Assembly (NCBI GenBank): GCA_026874595.1
Contig: CM049313.1
Location: forward strand, 31,738,008 to 31,802,007
Direction of reading: 5' to 3'
Length of the DNA stretch: 64,000 nt
From: Sipunculus nudus
Lineage: Eukaryota > Annelida > Sipuncula > Golfingiida > Sipunculidae
Positions within the stretch are counted from its first letter, which is position 1. Each line of letters begins with the position of its first letter. Of this stretch, positions 12,653-22,999 are shown piece by piece. Under the pieces are notes generated by a model. That model was not told the origin of the DNA and searched no databases. It was given only the letters and a program-made list of their open reading frames with translations. A program made the position numbers and the translations under genes.

Positions 12653-13274
12653 TAGTCCGTTCCAGCACCCCTGTCCACCTGTTTTTTCGTGATTATTTTT
12701 TTTATAATCAAAGAACGTCCAAACTTTTTGATCATAGGGCAGAAAGAGGAAAAAGCGTAATTTACTATTATGGAAATAATAGCGTACCTTGTGTCATTTT
12801 CCTGTAAACAATTTAAAACCATTTTATGAGTAACAAGTCTATTCTGTAGCGACATCGTGCCACTAATCTGTGAAATGGGCATATCAGGAATTAGTGATGA
12901 CGTCATAATAGATGTGACGTACTAAAGAGGCGCCCATATTCAAGGGACCAATAATCAAGAGCTGCCGACCCCTGTTTACAGCGAGACTTGTATTCTCCGC
13001 GTGCACGTGCTTCACTGTTACATCATATCACTTTATGTCCATATCCAAGGAGGATAAACAATGGCCACTTATTAGGGACGCCATGAACCAAGGATAAATA
13101 TGAGATATGTCAACCAGGCCGTAAAGTGAATAATATTTATATTTTGAGTAGGTAAGGTACCAAAAATTACGCTTTTGCCTCTTTATGCCATTGGTGCAAA
13201 TTTTGTTTTGCAAGTTAGTCTTATGTAGAGATAATCGCAAAAAAACAGGTGGACAGGGGTGCTGGAACGGACTA
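12653..13274. mobile_element. MITE with ~40 bp terminal inverted repeats
   Basis: A 622 bp element whose ends are inverted copies of each other. The left end starts TAGTCCGTTCCAGCACCCCT and the right end is its reverse complement. The match runs without a mismatch through CTGTCCACCTGTTTTTT and then continues imperfectly into GATTA. It is flanked by TA on both sides, consistent with a TA target duplication as in Tc1/mariner-type elements. It is GC-richer than its surroundings, with CCGCGTGCACGTGC near 12997. No transposase is visible, so it would need one from elsewhere. Two apparent frames (80-115 codons) overlapping it are incidental. Confidence 0.88.
12898..12920. promoter_or_regulatory. 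Two CRE-like sites inside the MITE
   Basis: The palindrome TGACGTCA at 12898-12905 and TGACGT at 12915-12920. These match the ATF/CREB recognition core. Function is not shown; the point is that this mobile element carries a ready-made pair of sites. Confidence 0.4.
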
Positions 13275-14700
13275 TAATAACATAAATGAGCTACATGATC
13301 TTCATTTGAAGATACAAAAAGTGATGAATCATTTGACATTAAACTGGTACCTTATTACATTATTTTTTATGTATAAACATATATTTTCTTGGATATAACA
13401 CTGAATAAATACCACAAAGACTTATTGAATTACTGATTTTACCCTAGTTATGGAATGTTTTTCCAGGTTTCACTGGTGCTATTTTACCATCACCATTTTA
13501 CATTGGGTTTTAATTAATAATATTTAAATTGTCTAAGGCCAAAACATAATGTAGATTATATGGTTTGGGTTTAAATATGATTCAGTGTGTATAGTGCAAA
13601 TGTATAACTACATGTATTTCAAGTAAATGTAAATTCGTTTTAATATAAAGTGTCTGAGTTACTGTTTGTTCCCTTAAGTTTAATTAATTATTTTGTATAT
13701 GTGTAATTATGTTCAATATTTCCACCTGATTTTGTAACTTGGGGTATATTTCTATTTCAGATTTACAATTGATAATACTCTAACCCTAAGGATAGCTGGG
13801 TTTTACTGGAATCTCCCAGTCAGATTTTGAACCTATACCTTCCAGAAAATTGTGATTGGAAGTTCATCCTGGCAGAAAACAGTAATCTGCAAAGCATGTC
13901 TTGCATGAACCTGTATAGCTCCAAGTGTCCACAGCTACCAGCTCACGGACATGGTCAATTCTGAAAACGTGAGATTTTCTAATGGGACAGAGGCCAGTAA
14001 GTGTGGTGCTGTCCACCCATCCCCTAATCTCCTGTCCAGCCTCCCTGCAGTATTGACAGATTAAGTCTTTCACTTGTTGGCTTAGACCTGTGATCCAATA
14101 AAGCACTCAATCAGAAACACCAGGGGAGGCCATTGACGTCCTGAGCCCAGAGGTCCATACTGGACACTCCTGCATCATCCACACTCAGCCCTCAAATACT
14201 CAGTCAACATCACATGTAAATACAAAGAGAACATCAGATTAGGCCATATCTGACCATGCATTCATTCATGGTCTCCCCTCCCTTCTTTTCATTAATCTTA
14301 ATTGGTAATTAAATTCCTAGTTTGTACAGTGGTAGCAGACAAACCTGGGTCCTGACCTAATACTGGCTTAGTATGGAAACAAGCATGCTTTTTCATTAGA
14401 AATGTATATTCTGGTTAAAACTTAAAAAAATTTAAATGTAATCTTATCAACCATTAAAAGAACTAATTCAATTTCAGCTAATGAGTACATGAAACAAAGT
14501 AATTTTAGATATGCTACTTGTAAGGAGAGGGATAAATACATGTACCTGATGTAAACTAAGGCGAATGTCATCAAATTTTAAACTACAAGTATGAGCCTTC
14601 TTTTATAACACAGTAATTTACATTATAAAAATTAAAAAATTGTTTGACCTGTAATCAATTGACATATTTTGTTTCAGCAGTTGTTAAAATAATTATGAAT
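13275..14700. other. Unique DNA; one low-grade coding candidate
   Basis: Mostly AT-rich with no tandem structure. The minus strand at 13864-14106 holds an 80-codon open frame with several cysteines. It is described as a finding but is not supported well enough to call a gene. Confidence 0.5.
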
Positions 14701-15290
14701 TTTGCTCAGCTGACTGAAAGTCATCTGAACTATAGCGATTGCTCTTTGTCAGTCATCCGTCTCTGTGTCCGTCAGTCTATTAACAGGGCACAAATCATAA
14801 CCACTGGCCCTAGAAACTTCTAACTTGACATCCAGGGAGGTCCATGAAAAATCTCCTTGGAAACCTGGAATTAGATCTTTGTTACCCATATCCTTTGAGC
14901 TATGGGGCTCAATAATACCCCTCCAGAATAATTATCAATTTGATACAAAAACTCCAGTATCTGAACAACAAATGCATTGATCACCATGATTCTTTGCATG
15001 GATACTGAGTGTATTGGAGTATATCATCAGTTCCTGCAGAATGGTGGTGCTACCTGGATTTTTCCCAATTTTTACACATTTTTTTCACTATTTTGAGACC
15101 TTCAAAGATGCAGTCGTCTGTTTACAAATTGTAACCCTTTGACCTAGAAACTTATAACTAAACATCCTGGGAGGTCCATGAAAAATATCTTTGGAACCTG
15201 AAATTATGTCTCTGTTACCCATATTCTCTGAGCCATGGGGCTTATCGTTGCCTGTGCAAGGACATATGGTCAATATGTCAGTCAGCTGTT
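14700..15290 (+). repeat. Interspersed repeat with two internal units
   Basis: It starts with CTCAGCTGACTGAAAGTCAT, CTGAACTATAGCGATTGC and TGTGTCCGTCAGTC, a head type familiar from mollusc interspersed repeats. Two internal units align: 14805-14910 and 15140-15245. They share CCTAGAAACTT, ACATCC(A/T)GGGAGGTCCATG, AAAATCTC or AAAATATC, and GTTACCCATAT. The units are about 330 bp apart. A GGTGGTGCTACCT site lies between them (15045). Related units occur at 19980-20400. Confidence 0.72.
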
Positions 15291-15335
15291 TTATTATTTT
15301 CATTTATTCAAGTAAAACAATACTATTTTGTATAC

Positions 15336-15338
<3 letters not shown>

Positions 15339-15392
<54 letters not shown>

Positions 15393-15399
15393 TATATAT
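15339..15399. repeat. TA microsatellite
   Basis: About 60 bp of (TA)n with one G interruption near 15391. Confidence 0.97.
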
Positions 15400-15514
15400 T
15401 TACCTGTATGTTCAGGAATAATCACCATTTTTGTTGATATATACTTTGGTAATATATCAGCAAAAATGAAGTATCCTAAAACATTGTTTTGATCTAAAGT
15501 CTGAATAAAAGAAT

Positions 15515-18500
15515 CATTAACTCTACACTGTCATCATCCTTGTAAGCCTACCCTCAGAGAGCCTGAACCCTCTGCTGTCATCATCCATTTGTAAGTCTAC
15601 CCTGAGAGTGCCTTAACCCTCTGCTGTCATCCTCTTGTAAGCCTACCCTGAAAGAGCCTAAACCATCCACTGTCATCATTCTCTTGTTAGCCTACCCTCA
15701 GAGAGCCTGAACCCTCTCCTGTCATCATACTTTTGTAAGCCTACCCTCAGAGAGCCTTAAACCTGCACTGTTATCCTCTAATAAGCCTACCCTCAGAGAG
15801 CCTGAACCCTCCGTTGTCATCATCCTCTTGTAAGCCTACCCTCAGAGAGCCTGAACCCTCTGCTGTCATCATACTCTTGTAAGCCTTCCCTTAAAGAGCC
15901 TTAAACCTGCACTGTTATCCTCTAATAAGCCTACCCTAAGAGAGCCTGAACCCTCCGTTGTCATCATCCTCTTGTAAGCCTACCCTCAGAGAGCCTGAAC
16001 CCTCTGCTGTCATCATACTCTTGTAAGCCTTCCCTTAGAGAGCCTTAAACTTTCACTGTTATCCTCTAATAAGCCTACCCTGAAAGATTTGATTGAGCCT
16101 GAACCCTCCGCTGTCATCATCCTCTTGTAAGCCTTCCCTGAGAGAGCCTTAAACTTTCACTGTTATCCTCTAATAAGCCTACCCTGAAAGATCTGATTGA
16201 GCCTGAACCCTCTGCTGTCATTATCCTCTTGTAAGCCTTCCCTGAGAGAGCCTTAAACCTCCACTGTTATCCTCTAATAAGCCTACCCTGAAAGAGTTGA
16301 TTGAGCCTTAACCCTCCGCTGTCATCATCCTCTTGTTAGCCTACCCTGAGAGAGCCTTAAACTTTCACTGTTATCCTCTAATAAGCCTACCCTGAAAGAT
16401 CTGATTGAGCTTTAAACCTCTGCTGTCATTATCCTCTTGTAAGCCTTCCTTGAGAGAGCCTTAAACCTCCACTGTTATCCTCTAATAAGCCTACCCTGAA
16501 AGATTTGATTGAGCCTTAACCCTCCGCTGTCATCATACTCTTGTAAGCCTACCCTCAGAGAGCCTGAACCCTCCGTTGTCATCATCCTCTTGTAAGCCTA
16601 CCCTCAGAGAGCCTGAACCCTCTGCTGTCAACATCCTCTTGTAAGCCTACCCTCAGAGAGCCTGAACCCTCTGCTGTCATCATACTCTTTTAAGCCTTCC
16701 CTTAGAGAGCCTTAAACTTTCACTGTTATCCTCTAATAAGCCTACCCTGAAAGATTTGATTGAGCCTTAACCCTCCGCTGTCATCATCCTCTTGTAAGCC
16801 TTCCCTGAGAGAGCCTTAAACTTTCACTGTTATCCTCTAATAAGCCTACCCTGAAAGATCTGATTGAGCCTTAAACCTCTGCTGTCATTATCCTCTTGTA
16901 AGCCTTCCCTGAGAGAGCCTTAAACCTCCACTGTTATCCTCTAATAAGCCTACCCTGAAAGATTTGATTGAGCCTTAACCCTCCGCTGTCATCATCCTCT
17001 TGTTAGCCTACCCTGAGAGAGCCTTAAACTTTCACTGTTATCCTCTAATAACCCTACCCTAAAAGATCTGATTGAGCCTTAAACCTCTGCTGTCATTATC
17101 CTCTTGTAAGCCTTCCCTGAGAGAGCCTTAAACCTCCACTGTTATCCTCTAATAAGCCTACCCTGAAAGATTTGATTGAGCCGTAACCCTCCGCTGTCAT
17201 CATCCTCTTGTTAGCCTACCCTGAGAGAGCCTTAAACTTTCACTCTTATCCTCTAATAAGCCTACCCTGAAAGATCTGATCGAGCCTTAACCCTCCGCTG
17301 TCATCATCCTCTTGTTAGCCTACCCTGAGAGAGCCTTAAACTTTCACTCATTAACTCTACACTGTCATCATCCTTGTAAGCCTACCCTCAGAGAGCCTAA
17401 ACCCTCTGCTGTCATCATCCATTTGTAAGTCTACCCTGAGAGTGCCTTAACCCTCTGCTGTCATCCTCTTGTAAGCCCACCCTGAAAGAGCCTAAACCCT
17501 CCACTGTCATCATTCTCTTGTTAGCCTACCCTCAGAGAGCCTGAACCCTCTGCTGTCATCATACTTTTGTAAGCCTACCCTCAGAGAGCCTTAAACCTGC
17601 ACTGTTATCCTCTCATAAGCCTACCCTCAGAGAGCCTGAACCCTCCGTTGTCATCATCCTCCTGTAAGCCTACCCTCAGAGAGCCTGAACCCTCTGCTGT
17701 CATCATACTCTTGTAAGCCTTCCCTTAGAGAGCCTTAAACCTGCACTGTTATCCTCTAATAAGCCTACCCTCAGAGAGCCTGAACCCTCCGTTGTCATCA
17801 TCCTCTTGTAAGCCTACCCTCAGAGAGCCTGAACCCTCTGCTGTCATCATACTCTTGTAAGCCTTCCCTTAGAGAGCCTTAAACTTTCACTGTTATCCTC
17901 TAATATGCCTACCCTGAAAGATTTGATTGAGCCTTAACCCTCCGCTGTCATCATCCTGTTGTAAGCCTTCCCTGAGAGAGCCTTAAACTTTCACTGTTAT
18001 CCTCTAATAAGCCTACCCTGAAAGATCTGATTGAGCCTGAACCCTCTGCTGTCATTATCCTCTTGTAAGCCTTCCCTGAGAGAGCCTTAAACCTCCACTG
18101 TTATCCTCTAATAAGCCTACCCTGAAAGATTTGATTGAGCCTTAACCCTCCGCTGTCATCATCCTCTTGTTAGCCTACCCTGAGAGAGCCTTAAACTTTC
18201 ACTGTTATCCTCTAATAAGCCTACCCTGAAAGATCTGATTGAGCCTTAAACCTCTGCTGTCATTATCCTCTTGTAAGCCTTCCCTGAGAGAGCCTTAAAC
18301 CTCCACTGTTATCCTCTAATAAGCCTACCCTGAAAGATTTGATTGAGCCTTAACCCTCCGCTGTCATCATCCTCTTGTTAGCCTACCCTGAGAGAGCCTT
18401 AAACTTTCACTCTTATCCTCTAATAAGCCTACCCTGAAAGATCTGATTGAGCCTTAAACCTCTGCTGTCATTATCCTCTTGTAAGCCTTCCCTGAGAGAG

Positions 18501-18930
18501 CCTTAAACCTCCACTGTTATCCTCTAATAAGCCTACCCTGAAAGATTTGATTGAGCCTTAACCCTCCGCTGTCATCATCCTCTTGTTAACCTACCCTGAG
18601 AGAGCCTTAAACTTTCACTCTTATCCTCTAATAAGCCTACCCTGAAAGATCTGATTGAGCCTTAAACCTCTGCTGTCATTATCCTCTTGTAAGCCTTCCC
18701 TGAGAGAGCCTTAAACCCCCACTGTTATCCTCTAATAAGCCTACCCTGAAAGATTTGATTGAGCCTTAACCCTCCGCTGTCATCATCCTCTTGTTAGCCT
18801 ACCCTGAGAGAGCCTTAAACTTTCACAGTTATCCTCTAATAAGCCTACCCTGAAAGATCTGATCGAGCCTTAACCTTCTGCTGTCATCATCCTCTTGTAA
18901 GCCTTCCCTGAGAGCTTTAACCTGCTGCTG
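15515..18930. repeat. Minisatellite, ~52 bp units in 208 bp blocks
   Basis: About 65 copies of a unit containing CTGTCATCATCCTCTTGTAA, GCCTACCCTGAGAGAGCC and TTAAACC. In the middle and right parts, four different unit types alternate in fixed order, marked by GATTTGATTGAGCC, CTCTGCTGTCATTATCC, GATCTGATTGAGCC and TTTCACTGTTATCCTC. The marker GATCTG recurs at 16190, 16399, 16857, 17065 and 17273, with spacings of 209, 458, 208 and 208 bp. It is C-rich on the plus strand with many stops, so it gives no long frames. Confidence 0.96.
15515..18930. repeat. 1.83 kb duplication inside the 52 bp array
   Basis: The opening segment of the array, starting CATTAACTCTACACTG at 15515, recurs at 17349 (offset 1834 bp) with the same rare variants in the same order: CATCCATTTGTAAGTC, then GAGAGTGCC, then CATTCTCTTGTTAGCC. 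The whole array is therefore two large tandem blocks, the second shortened. Confidence 0.85.
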
Positions 18931-19975
18931 TTACATTATCCTCATGTTAATATTAACAGTCGCAGCAGTCTTCAAAAAGGAAGCATCAACAGTATTTGTT
19001 TCAGTGCTCCTTTTACCCCTTTAAGAAAACGTCCATGTTATGCTGGGCTGTGTAGAAAAGTTACTGCGCAGAAACTTCATTGTTATACTTACCAGCTTAC
19101 CTTTAGACAGCCCATTTCATTGTTATACTTGTCCTGTAGACAGCCCATGTCATTGTTATACTTGTCCTATAGACAGTCCATGTCATTGTTTTACTTTTCC
19201 AGGGTTCACACAGCTAATTATATTTACAGAATGTCCAGCATTGCTGTATTTTTATTTCTGAAAGGAATGGTTTGAGTACAACAACATTAAACAGCTGTTG
19301 TTTTAAATATTTTGGGACTAAGGTTACGGCATGGAATTCCGTATTCTACTGTAGGATGTGTCAGGGAGCTCACTATTTAGATTGATTACTGGTGAGGAAT
19401 GAATAGCACTAAGTCCTTTCATCCCCTTTGAAGTTTTGGTTAACATTGTGAGAGGAAGTTCTTGCCTGGTCTCACTGTAACAGGCAAGAAGCTAGGTTGT
19501 GTGGATCAATTGAATCTGGCCAGCCTGTCGTGTAGGTGCACAGCTTTGTTGAGTTTGGTCAATAAGTGAGGAATGGTCTGATCACACAATATTGTGAGAA
19601 TTTTCTTACATTTTGATGAGATGCTCTCAGTGGGTGTGGAGTTACCAGCTTCCTCGGGGAGGGATAAAGCTGCTCACAAATCACAAGTAGACAAGGTAGT
19701 AGTTATTGCGGGAGAAACTATGCTTTTGTTCTGATAGTCAACACCACAGCTCTCCAGAGTTTTTATTTTTATGCCTCCTCTTGTAACTTTAAGAAACCAG
19801 TGGGATGGACTTTCATAGGATTTGATTGTCATGATCATTTGTTTTCTGTGGATTACTTCAAGTGAATAATATGACTGAAAAAGAAATGTAAAATAAATGT
19901 AGAATTTATCAGACTTTCTATACAAGTATTTAAAAGAAGCCTGGTGTAATAAAATGCAGTCTGCATTCCTGAAGA
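18931..19975. other. Unique DNA with a small 33 bp tandem repeat
   Basis: 19078-19200 holds four diverging copies of a ~33 bp unit (CATTGTTATACTTGTCC followed by TAGACAGCCCATGT). The rest is unique with short frames only. Confidence 0.75.
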
Positions 19976-20400
19976 CTGGTGGTGCCACCATTATTTCTTT
20001 CAAATTTATGCATTTTTTTTCTCTATTTTAAGACATTCAAATGAAGCAGTCTGAACAATAACAGGGCATAAACTGTTGCGGTGAGAACTAGAAACTGTTA
20101 ATTTTACATCCAGGGAGGTCCAAGGCAAATCTCCTGTAAAAAAAAACTAAAATTAGGTCATGGTGACCTATATTCTGCAAGCCACTGCTGAAAACATGAT
20201 TTTGAGCACCCAAAAGGTCAGACGAGGCACAAATTGTATCCCATTTCCCTAGAATCTTCAAATATGACATTCAGGGAGGTTTTGGATAAATGTCCTTGGA
20301 TACATGAAATTAGGTCACTGTGACATACATTTTGTGAGCTCAAGGAAAAAACATGAATCGAGCACCTTGAAAGTCGGATGGGCTCAAATACCATTAATGA
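19976..20400 (+). repeat. Second copy of the AGGGAGGTCC interspersed repeat
   Basis: Shares with 14700-15290 the words CTGGTGGTGCCACC, GACATTCAAATGAAGCAGTC, ACAGGGCATAA, ACATCCAGGGAGGTCCA and AAATTAGGTCA. It contains two internal units (near 20085 and 20245), spaced about 160 bp apart rather than 330. Confidence 0.65.
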
Positions 20401-20815
20401 CAAGTTAGTCCTCACTTTGGTAATCCTAGTGATGGTTAATATTGACTCTGGTAATGCTAGTGATGAAAAGTTAGTACTCACTCTGGTAATGCTAGTGATG
20501 AAAAGTTAGTACTCACTCTGGTAATGCAAGTGATGTTTAATACTCACTCTGGTAATGCTAGTGATGATAAGTTAGTACTTACTCTGGTAATGCTAGTGAT
20601 GATAAGTTAGTACTCACTCTGGTAATGTCAGTGATGTCAAGTTAGTACTCACTCTGGTAATGTCAGTGACAACCTGTTAGCACTCACTCTTGTAATTCCA
20701 GTGATGATTAATAAGTACTCACTCTGGTAATGCCAGTGATGATAAGTTAATACTCACTCTGGTAATGCCAGCGATGATAAGTTAGTAATCACTCTGGTAA
20801 TGCCGTTGATACCAT
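20400..20815. repeat. Minisatellite, ~35 bp unit
   Basis: About eleven copies of AGTGATGATAAGTTAGTACT followed by CACTCTGGTAATGCT, with small indels that make unit length vary between roughly 24 and 37 bp. It directly abuts the interspersed repeat on its left. Confidence 0.93.
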
Positions 20816-21086
20816 GATTTCTGATCTATCAGAGCTGGGCACACAGACTTAGATGAATTGCAAAAACACCCGTAGGCTTCAACTTGTTCACATCCAAGAC
20901 TTTCAACCAGTATCGTTCCCAGGTCTGAAGGTAAGACAGCTTAATTACATGTTGGAAACTGTTAAAGAATGAAAGATATTATATATAACCAACAGGGCAT
21001 GCTTGATCAGCCAGTCTGTCCGATGCTACCACACACAGGCAGCTCAGGTGAGAAGTATCCAAAGCATTTAGACAACTTTAGTTCCA

Positions 21087-21510
21087 AGAGTTCAGCTAGA
21101 AGTGACTTCCAACAGCTGAGGTGGCAAGTGACTTCCAACAGCTGAGATGGCAAGTGACTTCAACAACTGAGTTGAACTGAGTTGGCATGTGGCTTCAAGC
21201 AGCTGAGGTTGCAAGTGGCTTCCAACAGCTCAGGTGGCAAGTGGCTTTCAACAGCTGAAGTGGCAAGTGAATTCCAACAGCTGAGGTGGCAAGTGGCTTC
21301 CAACAGCTATAGTGGCAAGTGGCTTCCAACAGCTCAGGTGGCAAGTGACTTCCATCAGCTTAGGTGGCAAGTGACTTCCAATAGCTCAGGTGGCAAGTGG
21401 CTGCCAACAGCTGAGGGGGCAAGTGGCTGCCAACATCTGAGGTGGCAAGTGCCTTCCAACAGCTCAGGTGGCAAGTGGCTTCACCAGCTCAGGTGCAAAG
21501 TGACTTCAGG
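21087..21510. repeat. Minisatellite, 26 bp unit
   Basis: About sixteen copies of CAGCTGAGGTGGCAAGTG followed by GCTTCCAA. Because three units equal 26 codons, one frame reads all three registers in turn and appears open for 113 codons (21182-21523). This is an array effect, not a gene. Some units have CAGCTC in place of the CAGCTG palindrome. Confidence 0.94.
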
Positions 21511-21523
21511 CATTGTAGGTTAA

Positions 21524-22590
21524 CTGGTTTATGTGAGACAGCTTTGTTTTAGAGTTTAGACAAGTCAGGTGACAAGAAATTCAGTTGAGATACAAAGATT
21601 TACCAATCTGTTCAGATGCTAGGTCCATTCTGTGATAATGTGACAAGTTATCTCAGGTATTAATATCATAACTCTGGTCACCTTGTGTCATTAATGTGAC
21701 CAGTTAAATGGCTATTAATGCCAGGGTGACAAGATAGATAGATTCTCATTAAATGTTTTTATTTACAACCAAAAGTGGTAAAATTTAAGAAATTATGTAA
21801 TGAACTGTACAAAAATATTTAAGGATGGAAAAAATATGAAGGATATTACCAGTGTTCTTTTGAAATATGTTAATTATAACTTATTTTCTTGTGCAGACTG
21901 CAGATATTGTAAATTGTTTGCAGGTGTTGTGAACCCTCCTACTCCCTTGCTGTGTTAAGACTTATGTGGCAGTTCACTGACTTAGTAACAATGGTTGTCT
22001 GAGCTACCCCTGGTGGCAGCCAATCATGAGTAGTATGTACATTTCTCCTCTGAGACTTAATTACTTCCTGAATAAGCTTCTTTCATTGTCAGGCCATCAG
22101 AATCCTAGACACTCACCAGTATTGCTCTTGTCTTGCATTCAGCCTCACACTAGTTTCCTTACCCAATAAAGTTGAACAGTGGACGTATGAAAGTGAATAC
22201 AGCCTAATTATGTGTCTAATGGTCTGCTGGTTAGCCTTTCCTTCTTTACAGCTCGTTCATTATCCCACCAGGTACACCAAAATAATTTGCCTTCATACAT
22301 GGCATGCAGATCTGAGAACCTATATCAAGACATTATGTGACATTAGGTAAATGCTGAAGTTATGTGTACATAAAGAAGTGCTGCAGTCTAGGAAAGTATG
22401 GCTGTTTTTTTTTACACTCAGAAGCCCTTGTCATAACCCCCACTAGGACAAAATGAACAAAAGAAATAATATTATTAATAGCTTTAAGAACATGAAAATT
22501 ATTCTGCAATTTTGAATTGTAACATTTAATGTTCATATAAAATACAGCTTGACTGACAGTTTCCATGGCAGCTTTAAGGACCCTGATGTC
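21524..22590. other. Unique DNA
   Basis: No tandem repeat, no recognisable RNA gene and no coding segment that I can support. Confidence 0.5.
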
Positions 22591-22595
22591 AACCT

Positions 22596-22941
22596 GAGGT
22601 GTGTGTGGGATGGTGGCAGTGATCTGAGGTGTGTGTGGGATGGTGGCAGTGATATGAGGTGTGTGTGTGGGATGGTGGCTAGTGATCTGTGGGGTGTGTG
22701 TGGGATGGTGGCAGTGATCTGAGGTGTGTGTGTGGGATGGTAGCAGGATCTGAGGTGTGTGTGTGGGATGGTGGCAGTGATATGAGGTGTGTGTGTGGGA
22801 TGGTGGCAGTGATCTGAGGTGTGTGTGTGGGATGGTAGCAGTGATATGAGGTGTGTGTGTGGGATGGTGGCAGTGATATGAGATGTGTGTGTGGGATGGT
22901 GGCAGTGATATGAGGTGTGTGTGTGGGATGGTGGCAGTGAT
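22596..22941. repeat. GT-rich minisatellite, ~32 bp unit
   Basis: About eleven copies of GTGATCTGAGGTGTGTGTGT followed by GGGATGGTGGCA. The plus strand is strongly purine/GT-biased. The opposite strand gives apparent frames of 114 and 194 codons rich in His, Thr and Pro, which are array translations. The GGGATGGTGG cores offer runs of G that could stack, but each unit has only one GGG. Confidence 0.95.
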
Positions 22942-22999
22942 CAACTAAATAGACTGTCAGATGTAAATGTGCATATGTATTAAGTCTGTTGGAAAATTG

